Shown: piece by piece, positions 10,901-22,900 of the stretch
Position numbering within the stretch: position 1 is the first letter of the stretch
Layout: each line of letters opens with the position of its first letter
Source of the DNA: Ectocarpus siliculosus
Taxonomy: Eukaryota; Sar; Phaeophyceae; Ectocarpales; Ectocarpaceae
DNA: 64,000 nucleotides
Direction: 5' to 3'
NCBI GenBank assembly: GCA_000310025.1
Contig: FN649726.1
Span: 1,797,634 to 1,861,633 of the forward strand
Notes under the pieces: generated by a model
What the model saw: only the letters and a program-made list of their open reading frames with translations
Told to the model about the DNA's origin: nothing
Databases searched by the model: none
Position numbers and translations under genes: made by a program

Positions 10901-13900
10901 CGACGTCCCGGGTGCGGACGCGAACGTTCCGGAAATGAGAGATCCCAAGGTTCGTTGTTTTGCCCTGCCCGCGTATGGACCCACTTAATCCGTGAGACTC
11001 GCCACATTGATCGCTGCTTGACGTTGGGTAGATAACTCTGCTAAGATTGTTCTTGTTCGCCCCTTTGGAAGCATGTGTATGGTACGTTGGGGCGCACACC
11101 CCGCTCCAGCCCCGCCTTCCTGCCCTGTTCCATTTCGATGACTGCCCCAGCGAAATTTTGGGCGTTCTCTCTCTCTCTGACTTGCGTTCGGTGTAAACGT
11201 GAACTCGACATCCCCGCGCCTCAATCGGGCAAACACTGTTTGCGGTGCTTGGTTTCACAGGCACCGGGTGCCGAGGTGACCGGAGTAGGTGGCGACGTCA
11301 GCGTTGGGGGCTCGATGCCCTCGGTAGAAGGCGGTGCAGCATTGCCGACGGCGAAAGGTGCGGACAGTGCTTTGCTCAAGACTGCTGCGTAGCGCAACCA
11401 GTTCGTGGACGTTTGGAAGCTCTCTCTTCCAGTCTCTATGTAGAAAGTTCTGTTGCGAACGCCCCCGATGGCTACGGCGTTTTCTCGAGAGTCGAGCACA
11501 GCTGTCGTGCTAGCCACGGGCCTGTGGCGCTGTTACGCTGTCAAGACGAAGCAACAAAAACAATTGCAACAGTGTCTGCTGCACCACCGCCGTGTGTGTT
11601 GCTCGCCAACACTCGCGGACAGGTCTGTCTTTCCCCGTCGTGTTCTAACGCCGTCTCGTACCTCCTCCCTCTCTGTGCAGTCGAGGGGGAGAAGGGACAC
11701 CACATCCCCGGGTCCGGCATCCTGCACAGCATCGCGGACAGCATGCGCGAGACGGCGGGCATCCAGCGCCACGACCAACCCTCGGCGGAGCTCCCGGAGG
11801 GGGAGGCGCCCGCGCCGGGGAAGGTCGGAAAGATCACCGCCTCCGTGGCGGAAGCCGCGCAGGTCGCAGGCTGGGGCGTCCAGGGCATCAAGCCGGAGAA
11901 GAAGGGCCGGCCCCGACCGGGGGAGGAGGCGGCGGCGGTGGCCGCCCCGGCGGCTGACGCGTCCGTACCCGCCGTCGATGCGCCCGCCGTGGACGTGCTC
12001 GCGCCCGCCGTAGATTTGTCGGTCGAGGGCGGCGGCGGCGTGGACGCGCCTAAGGTGGAGGGGGGGTTGACGCTTCCGAGCGGAGATGCGGACGTCGGGG
12101 GTGAGTTTCGTTTGTTGTGGACAGTGCGCAGAGGCCAATTATTTCTTGCAGAGCGTCGTTGTTTCTCCTGGGTTGGTTGAACGGGTTGTCGGCGCTTGCT
12201 TTTTGGCAGGTTGCGTAGGGCGTGAGTTTTGTGTCGGGAACATAACATTCTCTCAAGAATTTCGATTTTTTTTCTTTTGTCGGCCAAAGTTTCGTTTAGG
12301 TCACACCAAAGCGTTGAAAAATCAGCGGAACATCTTGCTTGGCATGATTCCGTTTTGATACAGCTGCTCCCTGCATGACGCTTCTCTTGCTTGTTTTTTC
12401 GTTAGTTTCGTTTCAGCGCTAAGAATCGGTTTCAAGACTTTTGGCTCAGTATCATTCCTCTTGTTGTCGTTGCACGAGCACCCTCTTCACTGCCTCGTTT
12501 CTTGAGCTCCTTCTCTTTGTGCGCTTTTTTTCTGTTTCAGGCGCGGCCTCACCACGCACCGGTGCTTTGAGCAGCGCCAAGAGGAAGAGCGGAAAGTTCT
12601 TCGGTGGCCTGTTCGGCAGAAAGAACTCGGTACGTACATGAACTGATTCTTCGGCGTTGCGGTTGTCTGTCCCATGTTAGTCTGCGCTCGTTCCCCCATC
12701 TGGTCCGAGTGCATACAGCCTTTGATAGCGATGGCCATGTCGCGAGAAATAGTGTCGCGGGGCTTTTCGTCGAGATTTGCGCAACAGTCACCCTCCTCCC
12801 CTCCCCATCTGCTGTTGCCCATCCACGTGGCTTCGGGATACGCACAGAAGATCCCCCCCCCCCCCCCCTCCATGTTTTGTCAGCCATGCCCACAGCAAGC
12901 CGGTATGGAATAGTACCGGTTTGCGTTGGCGTGCGCGTGATCTGTACGTATGCATCATGTAGCCGCACGTCCCTTCGCGTGTCAACGGTCACTCCCCTCT
13001 TGATCGCTTTTCTTACTTGCGCCAGACACGACACCTCTCCCGTCATAAAAGCGATGATTTTTTCCTCGCGTTCGCCTGTGTTGGCGCCCGTTGTTTTCGG
13101 TAATGATTATGAACGCAGAAATTCGCCGATGCCGATGCCGACGTGGACGCCGCTGTCGATGTCTCCGTGCCCGGTGAGTCAGGGCTTACACGGGCGGGGT
13201 GATTTTTCGCGCTCCCGCGTATGATTTGAAATACCTTTTAGTGGGATTGGACTGGAGATATATGGAGTGTACGTTATTTTGCGGTTGTGAGTGGCACTGC
13301 TGTTTGGGCTTTTGTGCTGGGTGAGGGTTGTTGCATGGAAAAGCGCTGTCTTGTGCCTGTTATGAGTAAGTACCCTTCAGAAATTTCCATGTTGACCCCG
13401 AATCTTTCTTTTTCTGCCTGTTTACAGTCTTGTTTGTCTTGTGCCATATCTTCCTCTCTCTCCGCACCGCGCCTTCCTCATGTACCGCGGTGCTTGCGCC
13501 ACTGGCCGGACTCCAACACGCTCCGAATTACGCAAACGTGCAACCTCCCCCCTTTTCAGCTATCGAGGGCGGCGTTTCGGCTGAAATGCCTACCGTCGGC
13601 GGCGACGGGACCTTGCCACCTGCGGACTTGTCCTTACCTTCGGCGTCTATCGATTCGACCTCCGTCGATGCGCCTTCTGTCGATGCGTCCGGTGAGTGTC
13701 GATGGCTCCGCGAGCTACACACGAGTACGGTGACCAGCAGGACGGAGAAGGACAAGTCCCGACATCCGCCGTCACGGCCTTGGTAGCCTCGTTGGATGGT
13801 TCACACGTTGACGACGCCGTTGACGACGAGGTTGCTTGTAGCGTTTGCAAGACTTCGAGCACAAGACTTCCGAGCACACCCCTCTCGACTGCTGTGGTAT

Positions 13901-16900
13901 TTCTTGAACGGGCAGTCATTCTGTGCTTCATGTGTAGTACTTTCTAATAATAAACTAGACGTGCTGACTCGGTGTTTTTTCTTTTGTTGGTGTTTTTCTC
14001 CCATCTTGCCCCTTTATGTTACAGGAGCCGTGAAGGGACCCGACGCCCCCGATGTGAAGGTGGAGGGCGGGTCTTTGACCGGAAAGTTGACGGCGGGGGC
14101 TGCCTCCGTTGGCGCCGCCGCCCTCGGCGCGATAGGCCTCTACGGCAGGAGCGGAAAGGCTGACGCCGAGGTATGTCAGGAATTTCTCAAGGTACTGGAT
14201 CACTTTCCATGTTTTGGGGGGGCTCTTCGGGGTGGGTATGTGAGGGCTTTCCATGGCATAGTTGAGGCTTTCCATGGGATTTATGGACTTCCCATGAGGA
14301 GGTTTACCCGGCACCGCGCTAGAGTGGAAGATATACTGGAAACGTTTTACTGGTAGTGAAAGTGCGCGGAAAACGGGCGTAACAGTCCCCGCTGGTGGCC
14401 GTTTTGGTTCCGCCGCGACGACTAAACGTTAACGATTGTCGAAAAATCGCGTCACTGGCATGCATTTTAACGAACGGTTATTTTTCCTACCCGTTCGAAC
14501 CCCCTCCCTGTTTTTTTTTCGCACCTGCGTCCCCCAATACGCAGGTTCCCAGCGGAGACGCCTCCGTGGAGGTGCCTGGTGTCTCGGTAGAGGCCCCGTC
14601 TGTTGACGCCTCCGTGGACGTACCCTCCGTCGCCGCCGACGCCTCTCTCTCCTCGGCATCGGTAGACCTTCCCTCTGCAGAGGTGGACGCGTCGCTGCCG
14701 TCCGCATCCGTGGAAGTTCCGTCCGGAGGAGTGGACGCTTCCCTGCTGTCGGCGGGTGACCTCTCGGCTGACGTGGGCGCGAAGGCCCCGGACGTGCCTT
14801 CGGTCGACGTGCAGAAGCCCAAGAAGGGTCTGTTCGGTGGTCTGTTCGGCTCCAGCAAGGGGAAGATCGAGGTATCTCAAACGGTTCCCCCGCACACCTT
14901 TTCTGTGCAGGTAGTGTTTGGTTCTGTTTTGAGCTCCTCGAAACCAGCGAGGACACCCTGCGTCTTGGTGTTGTGTGAAGGTAGTATTGACACTCGAAAT
15001 CTGGCAGCGGTGAAGACAACTTTCCTCCACAGCGTGATCGGTTGCTTCGTTGGTACATAGCCCGCAACGCGCCGCGGTAATGCAATCACTTGGAATCACG
15101 GAGGTACGACGGGACAAAGGCCGTCGGTCGTTTTTCACAATCTACTCCCGCCGGTCGACCGACACCTACCCCCTCCACATTCCGATTCCTGAAACGCAAA
15201 GATTCTTGACACCTCCATACTCTCCAAGTAGGTGCTGATGATGGGTATGATATCGTTGAGTATGGGACGGATTGCAACCATCTCTCGGAAGCATTCGTTT
15301 TGTTCTCTAGTTTTGTTTGAAGGGAGAAATATGGAATGATTCGTGAGAGAGACAGAGACAGAGACAGAGACAGAGACAGAGACAGAGACAGAGACAGAGA
15401 CAGAGACAGAGAGAGAGACAGAGAGAGAGACAGAGAGAGAGAGAGACAGAGCGACAAAATGTATATCCCAACGCGGCCGGAGTCGTTTTTGCCGACATCA
15501 AACCCCATGCACGCTTTGAATGAAGTGCAGCGATTTCGACCCGGGTATGGCCATCGACACCACCACCTCCGCGACCCTTTCCCCCAGGTGCCGGATGCCG
15601 ACGTCTCTGCAGACGCGTCGCTGCCCAACGTGAGCGGATCCCTGCCCGGGGTTTCCGGCGAGGTGCCCGCGCCCGACGTGTCCGGCTCCCTGTCGGTGCC
15701 GTCTGGTTCCGTAGATGTGCCTACGGCGGAGGTGGGCGGAGACATGCCTTCCACGTCTGTGGACGTGGACATGCCGTCTGCGTCGGTGGACGCGCCGGAC
15801 GTGAAGGTGGAGGGCGGCGACGCCTCCTTGACGGCGGGGCTCGCCGCCGGCGGCGCGGCGGCGCTGGCGGGCGTCGGCGCCGCGGTCGGCCTGTCGGGCG
15901 ACAAGCCGGATGTTGAGGTGCGTCGAAGAAGAGAATACTTTGTATTGGTGGTGTTTTTTTGAAGATTTACGTACAATTACAGAAAAAATTGTGTCCGTTC
16001 GAGACAACACTTGAACAGTCGGAAGGATGTCTTGGTTGGTTGTAGCTGTTAATTACAGAAAAAATTGTGTCCGTTCGAGACAACGCTTCACAGTCGGAAG
16101 GGTGTCTTGGTTGGTTGTAGCTGTTAACCACCATGCGGGGTGCAGCATACGCCCGAGAACCCCCTTAGCCGGTATCCGTTGTCAGAACATTTGCAAGGAA
16201 AACATTGTACTCCACGCTTCCCCCTACCCAAATGCTCCGTCCTCACGAGGACGCGTGGTCACTGTTCTTAACCACCAAGACCTGCAATCTCCGTTTGGTA
16301 TCTACGGTCTCGGAAGACACTCTTTTCGTTGTGTGGCCTGCGCGCGCAGTCGAGTTGCTCTCGGATTCTTGACTAGATGACCCTACAAAACACTGCCCAT
16401 TCGCGCGCAACCGCTTGCATGCACCACGATCATGACGCAGGTGCCGGATGCCGATGTTGACGTCTCTGCGCCAAGCGTCGACGTCAACGTCCCCAGCGGT
16501 AAGACGCGAAGAATTTTATGTGTTTGTTGTTGTTGGGACTGACCGATGTCTAGAAGCACTGGGACGCCCACAAAAACAAAGGATGAGGGTTAGGGTTAGG
16601 GTTAGAAACTTGTCTGTCGAGGCGAAAGAGCAATACTATCGTGATTCAGAAGTCTATAACCTAAGTGGTTGATCAAAAATGTCATGGAAACTATCGTGAT
16701 TCAGAAGTCTAAGTGGGTAATCAAAAATGTCATGGAAACACTAGTGTACGTTCCGTCACTGGCGACAAATTCCCCTCTGAAGCCATTATTTGCCGCGGTG
16801 ATTTGAGGGCGATAGGGGAAGCGCTGGTTTGCAGGTTAACTGACATCCTCTCAAAAAAACATTTTACCAGAGGGTAGTCAGACGCACTACTGGTAGTTTC

Positions 16901-19900
16901 CACAGCTTTTGCTCCAGGGGAGAAACCGTTCTGGTGCCGAAAGGGCGGCGTTGAAATTTGGTCGTCAAAAGTTTTCCGAACGCGTATCGTTCGGCATTTT
17001 TTACCCCTTCGATAGCGGAGCTTCGAGATTTTAACTCGTGCCGACACCAGTGTGTCTGATATACTTCGTATTGAAGTCGAAGACAGTATACACGGTCTGA
17101 TACACGTTTTGTATGCATAGTCGAATGCAGTATTTTGTATACATCCATGCTCCGATGTAAATGCTCGTCCAAATATAAAGGACGAACATACCAAATACCG
17201 ATGAATTGTTGTTGATGGGAGAAGTGTGTGCAGCAGTCAAGTGTTGATGATGAGATAACCCGGCGCACCGTCTCGACGTGTTTCACGAGAACGAGACTAA
17301 CGGTCTCGCGAGTGTTTGCTGGTTCCGTTTCCACTACATGCACCGAAAAAAAGATGAAACCTACCGTGTAGATGCTTGCACCGCCGTATGGCAGTTTTGA
17401 CGCTGTGCGGGAACTTTTTCTCGCCGTTTTTCGACAAAAAAATTAATCACGGTCAAGGAAGTGCTGATGGCACTTTGCTCCCCTCTAGCGCTAAGTTCGT
17501 TTGGCAGTGGCGTTGAACTTTTGCGCTGACCCAAAACGTCCACAGCGGGCATCAATTTTGGACGCCGCTTTGGTAAATTGGAGGCATGTGTGCGGCGAGT
17601 TTAGCAACCCTAACGATGTGCAAAGGGGTGAAGTATTGATGTGCACGGTGTGTGCACCTCGATTTCTGGAGGTTGTTTTGGGTGATGTGCTTATAATTTA
17701 CCGTGCGTGTTCCAGAGAGTATTTATCGCCTTCAAAATGAACGGTGCCATCCCTCTCAACTTCTTGCTCGCGTTCTGTTCGGACAACAGGAGAAGCCGAA
17801 CTCCCTGGAGTGGGCGGCGTCTCCGCTGACCTTCCCACCGCTGAAGGTGGCCTCAAGGGTCCTGACATGCCGGACGTGAGCGGCGACGTGTCCGTGCCGG
17901 GTGTGTCTACTGATGTCTCCGTACCGGACGTTTCTGGCTCTCTGAAGGTGCCCGATGTGAGCGGAGACGTGTCCGTGCCTTCGGTGAAAATGGACGTGCC
18001 GCTTGGCTCCGCGAAGGTGCCTTCCGTGGACCTGGCGGGCAAGATGCACTCTGTCGAAGGAGGCGTCGGTGGTGAGCTTCCCTCCGGCGATGTGAGCATG
18101 ACGGCGCCGGACGTGAAGGTGGAGGGCGGCGACACGTCGCTGACGGCCGGCCTGGCGGCCGGTGGTGTGGCGGCTGTGGGTGCGATCGGCGCGGCGGTTG
18201 GCCTGTCGGGCGACAAGCCGGACGCTGAGGTGCGTTTGGATGACATGCGCTTTTTTAGTACTCCGTGTTGAGCGTTGGTGTTGTCGTGATGGTACGGGTA
18301 ACGGTCTTGCTGTTGCGAATGAACACCAAACGCGAAATCGTTGCTCGCGTTTGGAGTCCCTCATGTTTGTGTGCCTGAACACCTTCCGTTGCCATTGGTG
18401 AAACGTGCTAAATAGCACGTGTTGCTCTGGTTTAGTTATTTTTTCATTCAGGTGGTACTCCTACACCGGTGGCTTGGTTAGAACATGACACGCTCCGTGT
18501 CCGTGTACCACGAAATTTCTTCATGTTGCACCGTGCAGGACTCACGTTTTTGATTGCTTTTTTTGTGTCATGTTTTACAGCTTCCCTCCGGAGACGTGGA
18601 CGCCAGTGTTTCCGTCCCTGACGTGCCTTCGGTGGACGTAAAGAAGCCCAAGAAGGGTATGTTTGGTGGTCTTTTCGGCTCGGGCAAGGCAAAGGTCGAG
18701 GTGAGCTTGAGCTTGTCGAAGTGACGCCCAGGATACACGTGGCTGTGGTGAATGACTTGTCCATTTTGTTCCGTTCTGAGTGTTGATCGTGCGCCATCGC
18801 TGTTTCGCATGAGGTCCAGACTATCAAGTGTTTTACACGTGGATGGTTTCCTTTCAGCTTTCATGACCTTTGACCGCGTGACAAATCTGTTCAATTTTAT
18901 GTAACGTCTGGTAAAGAGACCGAAAATGCGCGTTGACGTGTAGCACGTCCTAACCATCGGCGATAAACCGTTTCCCGCGATTCGCATAAAGCCCCGATTG
19001 GTGCTTTCGATGAACGAGCCATGCTGCACTCGTGTAGGCGTGACCTTACTCCTCCCAATAGCGGCAACCAAAGCTGAAGCGCGCTGTGCCACTTCACCAC
19101 GAGTATGGAGATGAATTCGACAACTGTGTTTTTCTTTGCGCTCCTGCCGCGTCTCGCGTTGGCGAAATTCGTTTGCTGTGTGTTTCTGTGGTTTCTCGGA
19201 ACCAGGCGGTAGTTGGTTGTGTCATCATGCAGTGTTGTTTTGTGATTCCTAGATTGTTTGTTTATTGAAGATGAGTTGCTCAATCGCGCCACGTTTGGTC
19301 TTTGTGCCAGGTCCCGGACGCCGATGTTTCTGTGCCTGAGGTCAGCGCGGACGTGTCTGTGCCGGATGTTTCCGCCGATGTCTCCGTGCCGGACGTTAGC
19401 GGGGACGTGTCTGTGCCGAATGTGTCTGCCGATGTCTCCGTGCCTGACGTTACTGGCTCTGTGAAGATGCCCCAAGTGAGCGGAGATGTGTCCGTGCCGG
19501 ACGTGTCTGGCTCGGTCAAGGTACCCTCGGTGGACATGGACGTGCCGCTCGGCTCTGCCGAAGCGCCTTCCGTGGACCTGGCGGGCAAGATGCCCTCTGT
19601 GGAAGGAGGCGTCGGTGGTGAGCTTCCCTCCGGCGACGTGAGCGTGACGGCGCCGGACGTGAAGGTGGAGGGCGGCGACACGTCGCTGACGGCCGGCCTG
19701 GCGGCCGGTGGTGTGGCGGCTGTGGGTGCGATCGGCGCGGCGGTTGGCCTGTCGGGCGACAAGCCGGACGCTGAGGTGCGTTTGGATGACATGCGCTTTT
19801 TTTTAAGTACTCCGTGTTGAGCGTTGGTGTTGTCGTGATTGTAAGGGTAACGGTCTTGCTGTTGCGCATGGCGCCCGAACGCGAAGTCGTTGCTCGCGTT

Positions 19901-22900
19901 TGGAGTCCCTCATGTTTGTGTGCCTGAACACCTTCCGTTGCCATTGGTGAAACGTGCCAAATAGCATGTGTTGCTCCGCTGTCGTTAGTCTCCATCCAGG
20001 TGGTACTCCTACACCGAGACCGACGCTCTGTTTCCGTGTATTACGATACTTGCCGTTTTTTCACCGTTTACGACCGATGTTTTGATTGCTGTGTTTGTGT
20101 CACGTTTTACAGCTTCCCTCCGGAGACGTGGACGCCAGTGTTTCCGTCCCTGACGTGCCTTCGGTGGACGTGAAGAAGCCCAAGAAGGGTCTTTTCGGTG
20201 GTCTTTTCGGCTCGGGCAAAGCAAAGGTCGAGGTGAGCTTGAGCTTGTCGAAGTCCATGCCACCAAACGGTTGTGGTGAATGGTTGTGCATTTTGTCCCG
20301 TTCCGAGTGCTTGTTATGCACCACCGTTGATTCGCAGCTCTAGACTATCAAGTGAGTGACATGTGAATGGTTAGTTTCAGCTTTCATAGCCCTTGAAGGC
20401 ATGACAATCTTGTACGTATTGACGCAACGTGTGGTATTGAGAGGGAGAACGCGTGTTGAAACGTAGCACGTCCCAACCATCGGCGATAAACCGGTCCCCG
20501 CCACATCGAAATAGAGCCCTTATGCGCTGGTGTAGGCGTGACCTTACCTCTACCAATAGCGACAACCAAAGCTGAAGCGTGCTGTGCCACTTCACCACGA
20601 GCGTGCAGATGGATTCGACACATTGTTTTCTTTGCGCTCCTGCTGCGCCTCGCGATTGCCAAGCTTGTTTTGCTTGGGTTTGCGAACGAGGCAGTGATTG
20701 GTTGCGTCATTGTGCAGCGTTGTCACGTAGTACCATGGATGAGTTTATTTCAGATGAGTGACTCAATCGTGCTTCGTTTGTTCGCCGTGCCAGGTCCCGG
20801 ACGCCGATGTTTCTGTGCCTGAAGTCAGCGCGGACGTGTCTGTGCCGGATGTTTCCGCCGATGTCTCCGTCCCGGACGTTTCTGGGTCTGTGGATGTGCC
20901 CGACGTTAGCGGGGACGTGTCTGTGCCTGGCGTGTCCGGCTCTGTAGACGTCCCGGACGTTGCTGGCTCCCTGAAGGTGCCCGATGTGAGCGGCGAGGTG
21001 TCTGTGCCGGGTGTGTCTGGCTCTGTGGATGTGCCTTCGGTGGACATCGACGCGCCGTCCGGCTCCGTTGAGGTGCCTTCCGTGGACCTGGCAGGCAAGA
21101 TGCCCTCTGTGGAAGGAGGCGTCGGTGGTGAGCTTCCTTCTGGTAACGTGAGCGTGACAGCGCCGGACGTGAAGGTGGAGGGCGGTGACACGTCGCTGGC
21201 GGCTGGCCTGGCGGCCGGTGGTGTGGCGGCTGTGGGCGCGATCGGCGCGGCGGTTGGCCTTTCGGGCGACAAGCCGGACGCTGAGGTGCGTTGTACTGAC
21301 TTCTTTTATGTAGAGTACCAAATGTCATCGATGGGTGCTACGTGGCGTGCAAGTGGACGGTGCTTCAGCTTCTGTTTGTGTCATCTTTGTTGAACTGTCA
21401 CGCCCGGTGGAGCGCTTGCTCTTATCATCCTAGTCTCGTCGTGTGTGACTAGTTTCTGGTGTTGCTTGGCCGATGTCGCAATCGATGTATGGATTCATTG
21501 TTGGCATAGTCCCAGCCTGTGTCTGCAAAGACAGTTGGTACGGCAGGGGGCGACGCGCTTTGCATGGTTCGGTGAACCAGCCACACGTTGTTAATTTCGT
21601 CGGTATGGCTTGCTTGCCTCTATTACTGCTTTTAAACTAGTTTCCGATCGTCTGCTTTTTGGTTCAAACCATGGCGGTGTTTAGAATGCGATGACGATAG
21701 TATTTTCCACGAATACCTCCGATTGCATTTATTGAATTCCAGCTCCCCTCTGGAGACTTGGACGCCAGTGTTTCCGTCCCTGATGCGTCAGTGGACGTCA
21801 AAAAGCCCAAGAAGGGTCTGTTCGGTGGCCTCTTCGGCTCCAAGGCCAAGATAGAGGTAAGCGTCGTCTGTTCAAGGGTTTTTGATACCGCCTGGCGGCG
21901 AGGTTGCCTCGTTTGTGCAACAGCATTGCTGTTTTTCCATAGACACAAATTAGCCCAGACTCTGGGCTGTTTTTGTTCCTCTGGGAGGAAGGTCGTCTTC
22001 AGCTTTGTTCGCCATTCACAGTTCAGTCCATTCGCGACACCCGAAGCGACGTTAAATGCCCAATCCCTTCTCAACGCCCGGGACGTGTGCATGCACACCT
22101 TCTTTGCTCTGCGTAGCCAACACCAATCGGAAAGGATTAAATAGCGCCTTCTCGGCATTTTCGATGTTTCAATTCACGACAAGCTCGTGCTCGTCTAGCC
22201 GTGTGTCATTTGGAGCCAAATTCATTTTGGCACGCCGTTTTGGCTTTGTTTGGTGATGTTGTTGACTTGCCTACAGGTCCCGGATGCCGACGTGTCCGCG
22301 CCGGACGTGACCGTCACGGTGCCGGATATGGGCGGAGACGTGTCCGTGCCCGGCATTAGTGGAGATGTGTCCGGGCCGGACTTAAGCGGCGATGTGTCCG
22401 GGCCGGACGTTTCTGGCTCCCTGAAGGTGCCCGATGTCAGCGGAGACGTGTCCGTGCCGGACGTTTCTGGCTCGCTGAAGGTGCCCGACGTCAGCGCCGA
22501 CGTGTCCGTGCCGGACGTTTCTGGCTCCCTGAAGGTGCCCGACGTCAGCGGAGCCGTGTCTGTGCCGGAGGTGTCAGGCTCTGTGGACGTGCCTTCGGTG
22601 GAGATGGACGCGCCGTCCGGCTCCGTGGAGGTGCCTTCCGTGGACCTGGCAGGCAAGATGCCCTCTGTGGAAGGAGGCGTCGGTGGTGAGCTTTCCTCCG
22701 GCGACGTGAGCGTGACCGCGCCGGACGTGAAGGTGGAGGGCGGCGACACGTCGCTGACGGCTGGCCTGGCGGCCGGTGGTGTGGCGGCCGTGGGCGCGAT
22801 CGGCGCGGCAGTTGGCCTGTCGGGCGACAAGCCGGACGCTGAGGTGGACGCGGTCATGCCGTCAGTTGGCGACGTCTCGGCGGACATTGATGTGAAGATG

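Larger units (their letters stand above)
17790..20793 (+). repeat. Tandem genomic duplication of a head-intron-tail-intron block (~1.5 kb)
   Basis: The block from exon 15 to before exon 17 and the block from exon 17 to before exon 19 are similar across both exons and introns. For example, the introns after exons 15 and 17 both contain ctccgtgttgagcgttggtg, and the regions before exons 17 and 19 both contain tgtgccacttcaccacgag. Confidence 0.85.
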
